64,000 nucleotides of DNA from Centropristis striata (taxonomy: Eukaryota > Chordata > Actinopteri > Perciformes > Serranidae): positions 18,660,603-18,724,602 of the forward strand of contig NC_081537.1 in the NCBI RefSeq assembly GCF_030273125.1, given 5' to 3'. Position 1 is the first letter of the stretch, and the number at the start of each line of letters is the position of its first letter. The notes beneath the pieces are model-generated. The model saw only the letters and a list, made by a program, of their open reading frames with translations, searched no databases and was not told where the DNA came from. Shown here in pieces: positions 24,048 to 37,202 of this stretch. The position numbers were made by a program, and so were the translations under genes.

Positions 24048-24053
24048 AGTTCA

Positions 24054-27000
24054 ATGTGATGAGATAAATCTCTAAAATAAAACACTTTTATGGCCATTAT
24101 TGGAAACCATAGCGGAGACACATAACCACAAGGCGGTAATTCTGAATAAAACCCGGTGAAATATATGCAGCCAGTATTGGGTTTTTGAATTACAGACGAA
24201 GTGAGCTTGAAGTCTGCCCTTGTGCTACATGATCAACAGCACCAGCAAAAAAAAAAACGGCTCTCCTATCATTGTGTTTTATATTATTATAGTTCAGCAT
24301 GGCCTCAGATGCTGCTTGAACAAATGAGTGTAGCGCTATCATCACAGTCATGGAAGTTCCAAACTCCACTGTAATCCAGCTTTATCTACTCGTGTTTTGT
24401 TTTCCTCTTTTCTCTCTTCTGTCAGCTTCTGCTCATAATTACACGGGGCTTAGTAGTGTTTTGAAAAGTCTTTGATCTGTCTCTTAAGAGCACACTGATT
24501 ATGCAGTAAAAAAGATATCCAGGCTGGTAGTTTACTTTAGTTTGTGTTGGTAAGGTCATTTGCCAGTGTGGGTTTTTATTTTCTGTCTGTCTGTGTGCTG
24601 CAGCATGTGAGCAAGGCTTGGATGCACCCATGCTCTCATGGTGTGATGTGAGGGTATATATATAGCCGAGTGATTGACTGTACAGGTCAGTGTTGAGGGA
24701 TAACCGCAGTACAGTGCATTAGGCCGACACCAAACGCTGCAAATCCTTTGTCAGTTAATGGTAGCTTAATGCTGTAAGATGGAATGGCACTGGAAATTAC
24801 AGGATTTTACCAGATTGTCTGTCTGGTAATTGTTGCTCAGTCATCACGGACCACTCTGCTGTTGCTGAGGACCATTTTAAAGATTTTTGCTCAGAATTGT
24901 CACGTAGTGTTGCAGTAATGACAAAATAACACCAGGAATGTATTTTTGTTGAAAGCTCAATATGAAAGTTCCTTATTATGAACAGAGGGGAACATTTTCT
25001 AACCTGTCACATCTCCTTTCTTCTTACATTCACATGCATTTTTCAGCAGTAGAGTTTTGTATGTTGGAATCAGATATATTTCTAATCAAAGACGCGGCTC
25101 TGATAATCCAAAATCGGTCAACAAACCTTATTGATGAAGCCAAATTTTTAGGCATACAGAGCTAATGCACAATCATTTTTAAATTCCACTGCTCTATTAT
25201 GTCTTGGTTTAATATGGTATTGTAATAGTTGTGAATATTACATGAACACAGTTAAGTTTGACAGTCAGGTCGAATCCAGATTTGCTATTAATCCACAGAA
25301 TATCCTTTTAAGTTTCCACCATAAGCATAGCATTTGTTATAAACCCATGTGTGCATTTCATAGCTTTTCCCATTTTATATCCCATTGATATTATCCTGCT
25401 TCTAGACATGCACTTGGAGCTCACACAGAATAAAATGTGTGTGAGAGAACGCCTGCATCAGATACTGCAGTTTGAGTGCAGCCTCTCATCGAGCTTCCCA
25501 AGCCTTCGCCTGTACACGTCATTAGTATCACTCCCTGCTGTGTATGATGCTGGAAATTACCACCATGAAAGAACTCCGTATACTGTACGGTACACCAGGC
25601 TGCTGCTGTTTTCATGGAGGACTTCTTATCCTTGGACTGTAGCCTGCGGACATTGTAGCCTTATTATTTTTTTACTCACTTTGTCCCCACTGAATTGCAC
25701 TTTTCTTTGTTATTTCCTCACTCGCTGTAGTTAGTTGGCTTTGTGCGCTATATGCCTGCACCCAGGTGGGTTCTTGGGGTGGGCTTGATGAATTCACAGG
25801 AAGCCTGTAATCCATACGTCAGAGAACATGCAGGCTAGATGGAGATCAGAACACAAGAGAGGATGTATGCTGCGGAGGCTGCCTGTTCTAATCAGAATGC
25901 ATCAGATCACTCTCATCTCTCCTCTCCTCCTCGTCTTTCCACGGAACATTGTATCTCTTCTTTTTGCTGCTCATTCTTTCCCTCTTTGTTGCTTCCTCTG
26001 TGTCTCCCCCTCTCTTTGCCTCCTAGACGCACCGAGGTTTCAAAGCTGATGGGTAACTAGAGAACTCCCCTGCTGCTCTCAGATTCCTCCTAGTCATCCC
26101 CAGCAAAGACACACACACACACACGCTACCACACACAAGCAGAACGACTAGAATAAACAGGTGCATGGATTTAGATGTAGCGTTTTCAATCTGCTGGAAT
26201 GGAGCAGAAATGAATGTGAGTGGAAAAAGACACACGACGAAGAGCGAAGATTGAAAAGATTCATGAACAAAATCAGGCTGAGACCACGAGGCCGCGGAGG
26301 GAAAGCAAGGCCATCCTGTTTAGTTGGGATGGGATGTATCATTTTGTTAGCTCAGCTGAATCTCATAAAAAGCCATATGGAAGAAGAGGCGGTATGAGGC
26401 AACTTTACAATCAAAAATGTGGACTGTGATGGTTTGAGCATTTTTAAAATCATTAAATGGTTCAAATATTTCATTTCTCATCATTTGTGTTCCTGCTACT
26501 GAACACAACAGAGAGAAAGTCCGTAAAAAGTCCCCTATGGAGTTTTAGACCTTTAGTAGCACTATAGAGATGTTTTTCTAAGTTGGTCCCATTTTGTTAA
26601 TATCACACTAGCCACTGAAGTGTTATTTGAAATGTTATTTTTAACATGTAAAAGAAAAAGTAAATGGCGTCACAATATTCTGCTGATCAACAGGTGGTGG
26701 TGAAATGCCAAAACATGCTGCAGTGTGCCAGCAAAGGTAAAGAAGAAAAAGACTGAAAGTTAATGAAAATAGACAATCAATGAACTGATTTTGTGGATTT
26801 ATATATAATGTTTAACTTGTTTTTATACACAAATGAGTATCAGCTCTCAGTTCAGAAGCAGAAAATGTACCCAGAACATTCCCCTGGGTGCTGCCACCCA
26901 TAAAATTTCCGAAATCATTTGAGCAGACTTTATACATGATGACATCACAGACTTGGGAGAGAGTTGTCCTTTGTCTACTTCAGACCAGAGTAGTAACATA

Positions 27001-27720
27001 TATGGATTTTGAAAATGGGTTTTCCCTTAAATGGATGCCTTTAATGGTTAAATTTCCCATTAAGCCCAACAGCATACATGACCTCCGACCTCCACCTACT
27101 GAGATCAATCATTTCTATCGAAATGTAGTTACAATTACGAGAACCTCAAACCACAAGCTGTGAGTGCTGAAATGATAATTTAAACATTTCCCCTGACCCT
27201 TCGGGCTGTCAGGCAGGTGGGGTTTAAAAGGTTAAATATATTCTCTTTGTACAGTTTTTAATTGAATATATGTCACAAACAATTAGCATTATGATCATAT
27301 TCTGTTTTATGTACATTGTAGACAACATCCAAACTTCAATTGGAAACAGGGTTTTAATAAGATATGTAATATCTGCGTGGTTTGAAAGAGAAACAAGCTA
27401 TTTGAACTTGCTGCTTTGGCTATACACAAATCTGTTAATGGAAGAAACGACAAATAATGAAGTTTCTAATTAAAAGAACTGTTATTTGCAGAGCTAAAAG
27501 TCATGAAACAATAGAATAAGATAGCTAGACTTCATTTCCCCCCTTTGCAACAAAAAATCCCTTCCATCTCTTGTGTCTTTGCCTCTGGGCCTGTTGGAGC
27601 CCCAGCTGACTGGGCCCCTACTGCAAAGCAGTGGGGAACACATGCTTTACACGCACATACACCAGCGCACACTGACAACACCACCCAGGTGGGATTGTGT
27701 GAGAAGAGTCTCCTCTGTAT
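24054..27720. other. insyn2a upstream intron, nothing recognised
   Basis: No exon or bounded transposon found. 23860-24130 may still belong to the repeat cluster to the left. A short (CA)n run is at 26111-26124. Confidence 0.45.
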
Positions 27721-27871
27721 GCAACCAAACACCAAGTGACTCACTCATACACACACACAAACACACACCTTCTCCTCCTCAACACCAGACGCACACGATT
27801 CACCTCAACTGCTTGGCGTTGTTGTGGCGCTCCCAGGGAAAAAAAAAAGACTCTTAATGAATAATCCTATT
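27721..27871 (-). repeat. Right arm of the inverted repeat
   Basis: Reverse-complement partner of 23694-23839. Includes a (CA)n-like run at 27751-27768. Short open frames crossing both arms are shared for that reason and are not genes. Confidence 0.75.
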
Positions 27872-29784
27872 AGCACATGAAAGGTAACATCTGGCTTGTT
27901 CCGAAAGCAGTCATTCTTTTATAGGAGAGCAATTTGTTTTCTGGATGAATGAATCCCCCTCCCAGCAAGCAGGGCCACGGGAGGAGAATGCCCACTTCAC
28001 CACTCGTTTGGAAACCTTGCTCTCCTTCACCTACTCCTTTCTCACACTCTGACATATTTGCTCAGGAGGTAGGTGGCAGGTGTTGTGCAAAAAAAAAAAG
28101 TTCCTAAAAAATGCTATTCGTGCAGGCCCACATTCCTCTCGGTCAGTTCTCTCTGTTGATGCGTGACATCTTTGTGTGTAAAAGCTTTGTCGCAGCTTTG
28201 TTCTACCTTTTTTAATCTTCGTGTACCTCTGTATTTGGAGTGATTGTGCACAGGGGTGACATGCACAGAATCCTTTCTAGCGTGTACAGAGCAGTCCTCT
28301 TCCTTGTCGCTAGAGCATTATGGGGTGAGGTGCAGACTAATTCCTAAAAATAAAGATTGGCTTTTTGAAGCAGCGGGCCATCACGCCCATCACTCCCGGA
28401 CGTCCGTACCCGGTTCCCACAGAGGCGGCACGAAGGTTAAAGGAAGACAGGCTGTGACAGATAAAGGGGAGCATGTCATGTCTTTTTTTTTTCTGGAGCA
28501 TCCTCCATACTTTCATCCCTATCCTGTCATGTTGCACAGTTCTGTTTGCATTACATAAATGAGGCTGTCACAGCAGCTGTACTTTTCATGTCACTCTTGA
28601 GTGTCAGCACATAATATCCTTCAATTGGAAGACAAAAAGACAAAAGTCAATATCCTCTCCTGCGATACTCTGCCTATTATTTCGCCCAGACAATGTCTTC
28701 TCCCCTTGCTCTATATATCTCTTTCTCTCTTTATCTATCTTCATCTGTTTCCCTCAATCCTCTCCTCACTGTCTGCGCAAAGTGAAATAGAGCAGAGGGG
28801 AGATTGTATCACAGCGTTGATGTGAGATAGGGGTGAAGGGGAGACGGAGAGCGATGGCAGGAGGCTTGTGGAGATGAGTGGGAGTGACATGCGTTTCGTG
28901 TGGCATCTGAAGGACAGTGGAGATGTGAGGGATCCAGGCAACGCATGTTCTCTCTCTCTCTCTCTCTCTCACCCACACACACACACACACACACGCTCCA
29001 GTAATCTGTAAGGAGATGGTGACTTCACCCAGTCCATTAATCTAGATTAGTCTTTAGTTAAGGTCCTTCATCAGATGCAGCCAACTGTCTGAAGCTCAGC
29101 TCTCGTTAGCTATTCCTCTGTGCTGCAAAACACTACTGCCTGCCTCTGTACGTGGGACAACAGCTTCATGCAACAATTCTGCAATTTTTTCTTTTGCTTT
29201 GGATTCCACTGTGGTTTATGTAACACTCTCTCAGCTGCAAAACTGAGAGGAAATGCAGCATCATGCAAGCCCTTGTACGCAAGCAATGTTTTTGCTCTGC
29301 ACGAGGAGCCAGTCAGGTTCAATCTAGATCAAAATCTTCTCTGAAACACAAAACTGACCCGCCACATCTGATCAATGTCAGGTGGCTGGCAGCAGTTAGC
29401 CCGCCCCCTCCCCCTCATAATCACTTGAGATATAAACATTTTTCAAGTTTCCTGAACTGACTGAATCATCTCTTTAAACTCCACATTCCCCAACCACTGC
29501 CTGAAATCTCCCACTTCACCCCGGCAGAGGCAACTAAGCCGAACTAAAAATCAATCTGAGATTTACCTCCTTTCATCTGCCACACGTATTTGATATTTGA
29601 TCAGCCGACTAAAGGGGAAAATCTCCAGTGAAAACATTCCCTGTGGATTATCCCGGGCTCAGTCCCACAAAGCGAGCAGATCCCACGGATTTCCCACCTC
29701 CAGAGGTTATTTGAACAGACTTGCAGTTGCTGAGACTGAGAGGTGAAATAGAGGAGAGGACAAGAGCAGGAGAGAGCGACTCAC
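27872..29784. other. Intron immediately downstream of the putative 5' exon
   Basis: Contains a composite microsatellite (TC)n(AC)n at 28949-28995. No exon recognised. Confidence 0.5.
28949..28995. repeat. (TC)n(CA)n composite microsatellite
   Basis: About 24 bases of TC repeat run into about 23 bases of CA repeat. Visible directly. Confidence 0.95.
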
Positions 29785-30290
29785 CTCAGACTGTGAATTA
29801 CTGACGTAAAGGATGCGTTAGCCTAGATCCCTGGTTTTGCCCATGCATGCCCGTTTCCTTAGTGGATTAAAGGCGAGCTGGACGTGGAGGCTATGCCATG
29901 GCAGAAGTTAAGAGGACAGGCAGGCGGCGGCACGCAGGCAGGCAGAGCGGCGGCGGCGGCAGTAGTTGGAATAGTTGTTGCACATCTGCGTCCTCTGATC
30001 CAGTGGCGTGAGGTTCCTCTAAACCCCAGTCAGAGTCAACACTCCCCCTCTCTTTTCCTCCTCTCCACCCGCTCTCTCCTCTGTTCCCCTTTTCCTTTTC
30101 TCCGCACGGTGTCGGCAGGGGCTCACACTCTCATTCACACATGCACACACACACACTCACACTCACACAGGCACACACACTCACACACACACACACAGAG
30201 TGGCTGAACTCCGGACGCCTCAGTGACAGAGCCCACGCAGGCAGAATATCCCCATCGTGCCGCCGCAGTTCTCCTCTCTGGCTTTCTCCT
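29785..30290 (-). promoter_or_regulatory. insyn2a: Candidate insyn2a promoter and non-coding 5' exon
   Basis: This is the most GC- and CpG-rich stretch upstream of the insyn2a start codon, with a run of GGC/CGG triplets near 29945-29960. On the - strand it ends at 29785 in a strong donor (CTGAG|GTGAGT), which could join the acceptor at 18930/18931 just before the insyn2a ATG; that acceptor shows a 5' leader exon must exist upstream. The block has no long - strand open frame. It contains short upstream ORFs, one of them ATG-GCA-TAG at 29899-29891 in a strong start context. The extent toward 30290 is a guess; no TATA box stands out. Assignment to insyn2a is inference from position, strand, composition and the donor. 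It could instead be an enhancer or an alternative promoter of another transcript. Confidence 0.45.
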
Positions 30291-30336
30291 CTTTTCTGCG
30301 TGTGTGCATCTGAGTGTGTGTGTGTAGAGAGAGGGT

Positions 30337-30368
<32 letters not shown>

Positions 30369-30394
30369 TTAAGCGAGAGGAGGAGGGAGCATGA

Positions 30395-30425
<31 letters not shown>

Positions 30426-30433
30426 CAGAGGGA
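30119..30433. repeat. CA, GT and GA microsatellites around a GC-rich core
   Basis: CA-rich repeats at 30137-30199, a (GT)n at 30313-30326 and (GA)n-type repeats at 30327-30368 and 30392-30426 surround a non-repetitive core at 30200-30300. Read on the - strand they are upstream of the putative insyn2a 5' exon. Confidence 0.9.
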
Positions 30434-31687
30434 GGAGGGAAGGTTGCAGTAGAGAAAGTACAGCTCCAGTTTTGGCTACATCTGCTAGGTTCATGCATCA
30501 TCCCTTTATCTCATCATCAGTTAAAGCAGTTTTGTCAGTGACCTCACTTCCGTGGAGACCATTTGCTCATCAAAACTTGCTTTACTTTCTGCGTCAGGAG
30601 CAGAAGAATTCAACTTTGAATGCATCTGTTCAGAATGCACTTTTTCCTCATAGCTCTGCAGCCCGGCACGTCTGTTTGTCTTGAGAAAGACATAGATGAA
30701 CATGTCAATGAGACCTGCCGGTATGCAGGCACCCCTGTGTCTTAAGTCTGGTCCCATTGAGCGAAGCTCGCCGTGTTTTATCAACGCCGAGAGTTCCATC
30801 ACACGTCTATTCACCTTCTGTCGTCTCAAACTCCCTGAGCCCTCACAGCTTTTTGCTTTGTGTGGGAAGAAGATTCCATCTGCTTGTCCCCTCCGCTTTC
30901 AAGAGTTTGTTTGCCTGATCTCATCTCAGCCTTTCATCCATCTGTCATTCGGTTAGTTAGCAGTTAACACCGTTTGTGCAGGAGAGAAACCTTATTTCCA
31001 TCAGGGAATGTGCATTTTACTCCTTGACTTAATTGGATCCGCGGTGCACCATTGTAGCGTTCAATGAATAAAATGAGGTGGGAGGGAAATGCGACTCTTG
31101 GTGCAACCTTGATCATGTTAAAGTGGAGTTGTATTATATGCCTGGTTGGAGGTTTTCAGAACCATGGCTCGCCCTCACTCCCTCACAGGGAAACCCCCTA
31201 CTTCTGCTTTAAGCCTCAGGTAGTGTGGTAATGAGCTGCAGCTCTCCAGACAGCAGCTGTGGCTCCCGTGTGTTTCTGTGAATTTTTTTTCTTTTACATT
31301 ATATTTACCAAGGAATCAACCAATAAAATACACACAGTCTATAAGGCATACGGTAAAGATTGGCAAAATCCTTACCCACTGAGCCCCTTGCAGAGTCAAT
31401 ATGTATTTTATTATAACTTTGTGATGATTTTTCTAAAGTAGAATTCAGGTGAAAATGAAATCCATTTGTCAAACCGATGCTCTTATGAAGATTTTTGTTA
31501 TGTCAGAAAACAAAATAATAAAATCTTAAAAACCTTTTATGGAAATCAGCTTGAATCCACTTTTTTCAGATAGCAGCTGAGATTGAAGCACAGTGCATTC
31601 ATCTAATTTTAACTAAAAGCTTATCACAATTCTGAGCCATTTTTCTATTAATTGGCCACTTCTCATTGTGCCATCTTGTTTATGCCA

Positions 31688-31723
<36 letters not shown>

Positions 31724-34561
31724 GTTGTTGTTGTTGTTGTTTCTCATTAGTCGTATTCCCCAGTCAAATTTTTATAAAGATTTTTATTTATTCATTTATT
31801 TTATTGTCATTGAAATTTCTTCTCATCATCATTAAATCCTGCATGCAGTTATGAAGTCCTTTCTTGTTATTATTTTTCATTTAATTTCATTTATTTTTCA
31901 CTTCATGAAACAGGATATCTGTCATATTCGTGAGCCTAAATTATTGAACCCTGAATATAAAGTTTAAAAAATTACATTTTCACGTTAGTATGATATAATT
32001 TCAATGACTATGCACATTTTCAGCTGTCTCAATATGATTTAAACTAAAAAATTGAGATCAAAATGTATTTGAGTATCATGTTTAATTCAATTGATGATGG
32101 AAATACTTTATGTATTGGACATATTTCTGTCTTAATACTTTATTGGCAAAATTTGAAAAAAGGTCCTTAGTTAGATTATATGTTAGTTAAATCAATAAAA
32201 TTATAAAATGTAAAGTCTGTTCTTAGCCACGGATCATAATTTTGAATAACAAATACTGAATATGTCATGCTAAATTACATGGAGATGTGTATAAAATAGA
32301 TATTTGTTTGGATATAAATGTTATTTTCCATTTAATGTTTGAATGGATCAAATGTGGAATATCAATTTTAGAAAACTGCATATTTCACCAAATGTGCTAT
32401 AAATTTGAAGTCACAGTAACAAATACTCATAAAATGTATTTAAAAAAATGTATAAAAACAGGACATAAATTGTCAAAATCAAAAAATATATATATATTGT
32501 ATGAATTATTTTTCCCAGTCCGTCATTCTTGTTACAGTTATGTAGTCAGAATTAAAATAAGTAATATATCTTCATAAGGTAATTCTAACCTTATAAAATC
32601 ATTAGTCCACCTTTATGATTTATAGCAGAAGAAAGTAATAATATTTCATTTTTCTATTAAAAATCCAAATACAGGGTAAAGTGTCAGTGTCCTCAAGAGA
32701 CTGATCAACAACACGTATGATTGACAGCTTGACTGCTAAGTAGACAATTGAGGTGCAGCCAGCAGAACAGCCGATCCAGCTGTGAAACAAAGTGCAAAAA
32801 CATTTTTAGAGACGGGAAGAGGAGGAGTGACTGAATTACAGCTGAGTCTCAGGTTCACTTCACACCTAAATCCATTAGACCTCCTTCCCTTGTTTATTCC
32901 TCTCTCCCTGCGTCACCGCTCTCTCAGCCGAGCCCTTTATGACACATGTGAATAACCGAAAGTTTTGTAATTCTTTGTTCATCCCCCTTGTCTCATCTTG
33001 CCTCTCCACGATGTGACATAAAATACCCCTGCTCCCTCGCTGACTGACTGCGCCTTCGAGGTGCTGAACACCGCGCTCACACTCTCAACACAGTTTTATG
33101 AGCCTGGCTTCTTGTTTCGGAGTGACAGTAACACATCTGCTTCACAGCCTTGTTATTGCTCTGCCAGCCGGCTATGGGCTGCAGGTTTGACACGGGAGAA
33201 AGCTGAATAATGTTTGTAAAGATTTGACCTTGGAGCATGTCGGTGCTCGGCAATTGTTTAAGCTCTGAACCCAGGTTAATGACATTTATTTAATGGATAG
33301 AAGTCCTCTGGGAGGTAATGTCTACTGTATGTGGGGCTGGAATGGGCTTTGCTGTTTTCTTTTATTGGAATCTGCTTGGCAATGTGCTTATGTAAGCAAA
33401 CTGTTTCTCAGCTGGATAAACCGGGTGGCAGCGGACAACTCACTGGAGTGACTCTCCTCTATTGATTTCATTACCTCAAAGCCCAGCCCTCAGGGGACTC
33501 CGATTTGATGTCCTTGTCCCCCTGTATGTATGCTAAACCCAGTGCTGCGGTGAAAGGAAGTTGCAGACCAAGTCCTCTATTTATGGTGCTGTGCAATTCC
33601 ACTAAAGTATCTGTACTGTCATTGTCGAATACAGGCAAAATGGTAAAGAAATCGTACAAAATATAACAATATAAGGAATATTGCAAAGAAAAAACTGACT
33701 TTTTCCCTTGGCTGAGGTGAAACGGAGAAAAAAAATGAATACAAAACTTTGTATCATTCTGCTAACCATTGTTATATACCTGCCTCAACCAGAAAGTAAA
33801 AAAAAATAAAGAATGGAGACAAAGGGGTGCATAACTGCAGTAGTTAAAGTCCAGTTGGGACTTTTTCCTCCTCTCACTGTCACCATAGCAGCTGATAAAA
33901 ACACCACACACTACATGTGGATCAGAATTGACGCATGAATTCATTAAAAAACAAAAATGCCATCTTACATGGGAAACAGTAATGAAATCCACTGATGTAT
34001 TGCATCATTATTGCATTACTGGGGCCTGATTGATTGTGTAATCTTGTCACATTCTCTCGAATCACATTTAAATGGACAGGTAGCATCTGTGATTTGACTG
34101 CAGAGTTGTTGCTGATAGCAGCATAGGGCTGTTCTTCTCATATGAACACTGCTCTGAATTACCCTTTCATACATGCAACTCATCATTTCAGATGCATTCT
34201 CACTTACTGGAAATACTCTTTATGCAAGGGGTGCGTGCATGACAGGACATTGCACAAAAGTTTCTAATTTGGTTATAAACAACCAAGTAAGCTTTCCACA
34301 AAAGCTTTCAATTAGCATTTTGCTAGCGTGTTAGCCTGCCACACAATTACAGTAATTCTGTCTTCTACATTTTTGTTAATGTAGTTATAAGCCAGAATAG
34401 AAGCACTTACTTGATTGACTTGAATTGACGAGGTCGAACCAATGACAATCATAAATTCCATGTAAGTCCAAGTCTCTACCTTTATACCTGACAAAAAATA
34501 CCCATATACTTGTAGGGTACAGAACCACCATTGCCAAATTGAGGCTTTTAACAAAATTTTG
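30434..34561. other. dock1 intron, AT-rich, no gene
   Basis: 31640-32660 is strikingly AT-rich with (TTA)n(TTG)n at 31689-31741. No transposon ends or exons were recognised. A 96-codon + open frame at 32287-32577 is AT-rich and probably chance. Confidence 0.5.
31689..31741. repeat. (TTA)n(TTG)n microsatellite
   Basis: Uninterrupted ATT triplets run into GTT triplets. Visible directly. Confidence 0.95.
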
Positions 34562-35009
34562 GGTAACGCTTTATATTAAGGTCCTTGTAATAACCATTAA
34601 TTTACAAGTAATAAGGCCCTTGTAAGTCCTTACAAGATGCTTATTAACATTACTGTGTGTTTATAAGCCTATATAAGTGTTAATAATGACATTATAATAC
34701 AGCTAATAGCAGGCTATAAGAGATTTATAATAAGAACATTAATAAAAGCCTCATGAGTATCTTATAATTCTTCATAATAGCATTACAAACATCCGTAACC
34801 CACCCATTATGTCTTTGCCATGCCTTTATTAATCTTTTGTTTGCTTATTGATATTAAAATATACTTTATTGCTCATTTATTATAAGTTAACTATGCACTT
34901 GTTAACAGTTAACTATGCTTTTTGCAGCTAAAGGGACCTAAAGCGAGAACAATGCCTTATTACTTGTTAATTAATGGTTATTACAAGGACCTTAATATAA
35001 AGCGTTACC
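34562..35009. mobile_element. Complete hAT-size MITE (GGTAACGCTTTATATTAAGG family)
   Basis: Left end GGTAACGCTTTATATTAAGG continues CCTTGTAATAACCATTAAT, and the right end is its reverse complement (ATTAATGGTTATTACAAGG...CGTTACC). Both sides carry the identical 8-mer AAATTTTG (34554-34561 and 35010-35017), a perfect target duplication. 448 bases, no coding. The long, well-preserved ends and identical duplication suggest a fairly recent insertion. Confidence 0.92.
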
Positions 35010-35017
35010 AAATTTTG

Positions 35018-36861
35018 TTACAGGAATATGGCTGATGCAGCAAAAGTATCTTAATTCGAACAAAGTTGCAATTTTAACAAAGATATACATGGTTATAATG
35101 CAGAGTGATGGGGCAAAAAAGTGGAAAAATGCAAACAATACTGAGGCCTCTCCAGATCACCAGAGATCAAATACAAACTGCCTCCAAATCTAAAATACAA
35201 CCTATGGGTATGTAGCTCATATGCTGAAACTTTCATGGTTGTCATAAAATGTACAATTGCTTTGTTTATTGGCTCCACTCAAGTCTCTTGCCGTTCCCTT
35301 GAATTTGAAGTTCCAAATTCTCCTCATTTCTCCAGTTAGACATTTTAATTTCCCGTCTTGGTGTAAATGATTTCTCTTCTCCACATTCGGATGTTTGTAT
35401 TTTTCCAGTTTCCTGCCACTCACCTGATAAAAGCGGTCATCAACACGCCAGATCGATCGCAGTAAATTCTCCGAACAATGACTGGCTCTATTCACACCGT
35501 TTTTAATGTCTGGCACATTGTCACATCCAACTCCTCGAGGTAATTACTAGATAAGTTCAGGGTTTTTAGTTGCATGTGTGAAAACTCCTCACACTGCTTT
35601 TTCACGGCTCATATTGCTGTCACACTCCTGTCATACAGTTAATTGGCTCTACATGTATTTGTGGAAAGGAAACATAAATTAAAACGATAAATGATTGAAT
35701 GCACCTAACCACCTAAGCTGTTCTTAAACTACAGATTCCCAGATTACATGCAGTTTTTATTTTAGTAGCCTCACTGCCGCCACTCCAATCTGTCCCCTGA
35801 GCTCCTGAGTGCATTCATCCACACAGAGTACATTAGAGTGTTGAGTGTCATAGCTGTATGGAAGCGAATTACTAGATGGTGAAGAGAGCTGTCGGTTTAT
35901 TGTAGCTTAGATCTCTCAGCAATCATGAAAGAGAAAGGGAAAATTTTGTGTGTGCCTGCATCCGTGTGTGTGTGTCGGTGTGTATTTCAGCTGACAGGCT
36001 GATATGATGTGTCTGCTGCACTGCCCCAGCAAGTCTCCGAGTGAGAGGCAAAGCTGAAAATGTGCCTAGCAGATACGTCAGCGAGAGTCTGTCCCCCATC
36101 TGCTGCAGTCTTTTGGTCTTTTCATCAAACGTATGTACAAAGATGGCTCAGAGTCTGTCCAAAAAAAGCATCCAGAGTATAAAGCAGGTTAAAACAAAGT
36201 AAAGCTCAGTTTGCCTGTCATGCAAGTTATATGAGTGTCCAAATTTGATGGATGGGGTTAAAGATGAAGGAAATATCAACTTTCATGATACCTGTTTGTT
36301 TTGAGCTAATCTCTATAAACAGATATCTGCATATGAATGCTGAATCTGTCAATCGTTTGGATCAGACGCCGGCTTTGGTTGTGTGCAGGTAAACAGTCCA
36401 CATGGAGAGCAAAAGAGGCTGAAATGCTTTCTCGGAAACCACTGAATATGATGCATTTTATTAATTTTTTAAAAATGCATTTGGATCCACGTGATGATAT
36501 CTTTTGTTTTGTTTTTTGATCAAATTTTTGTTTTATTTTAAAGAAAAGTATGGGTAGTAATGTGCACATGTTTACAAAAATAGATCACAAAACAAATATT
36601 CACATACCTGTACATATGCTTATATACAATGGCATGTGAGTAAACAACTAAAATAAAGTAACAGTAAAAATAATCGTAAATTCAAAGTCACAACCCCAAA
36701 TATAACCCACCCACTCCCTGGATCCAGAACTCCAAATCCCAGTCAAATATTACACCTGAAGCCCACGAAGAATAGTTAGAAGTGAACTCTGAGCCTTTGT
36801 AGCCGACTCTTTGGCTCCATGGACTCTGGCTGTCCACTACTCCAAATAACCAATGTCCAAA
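35018..36861. other. dock1 intron, no gene
   Basis: No exon or transposon recognised; a short (GT)n lies near 35965-35976. Confidence 0.5.
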
Positions 36862-37202
36862 TACAGATATGGAAAAAATTATTAGACCACCCTTTTTCTT
36901 AAATCGCTGGTTCGTTTTAATGCCTGGTACAACTTAAGGTACATTTGTTTGGACAAATATAATGATAACAAAAATTCCTCAAAAGAGTTTAATTTAAGAG
37001 CTGATATCTAGCCATTTTCCATGGATTTCTTGATAATGATTTTGGTTATTATCAAGAAAACCATGGGAAATGGATCGATATCCACTCTTAAATTAAACTC
37101 TTTTGAGGTATTTTTGTTATCATTATATTTGTTACCAGACATTAAAATGAACAATAGATTGAAGAAAACTAGGGTGGTCTAATCATTTTTTCCATGACTG
37201 TA
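36862..37202. mobile_element. Palindromic MITE (CAGTCATGGAAAAA family), copy 2
   Basis: Begins TACAGATATGGAAAAAATTA and ends TTTTTCCATGACTGTA, with TA at both ends. Both arms are nearly complete inverted repeats. The core at 37029-37055 reads GATTTTGGTT, the reverse complement of the core in copies 1 and 3, so this copy lies in the opposite orientation. Confidence 0.9.

Noticed and set aside
31666..31854. Leucine/cysteine-rich 62-codon open frame
   Set aside because: Created by the (TTA)n(TTG)n microsatellite.
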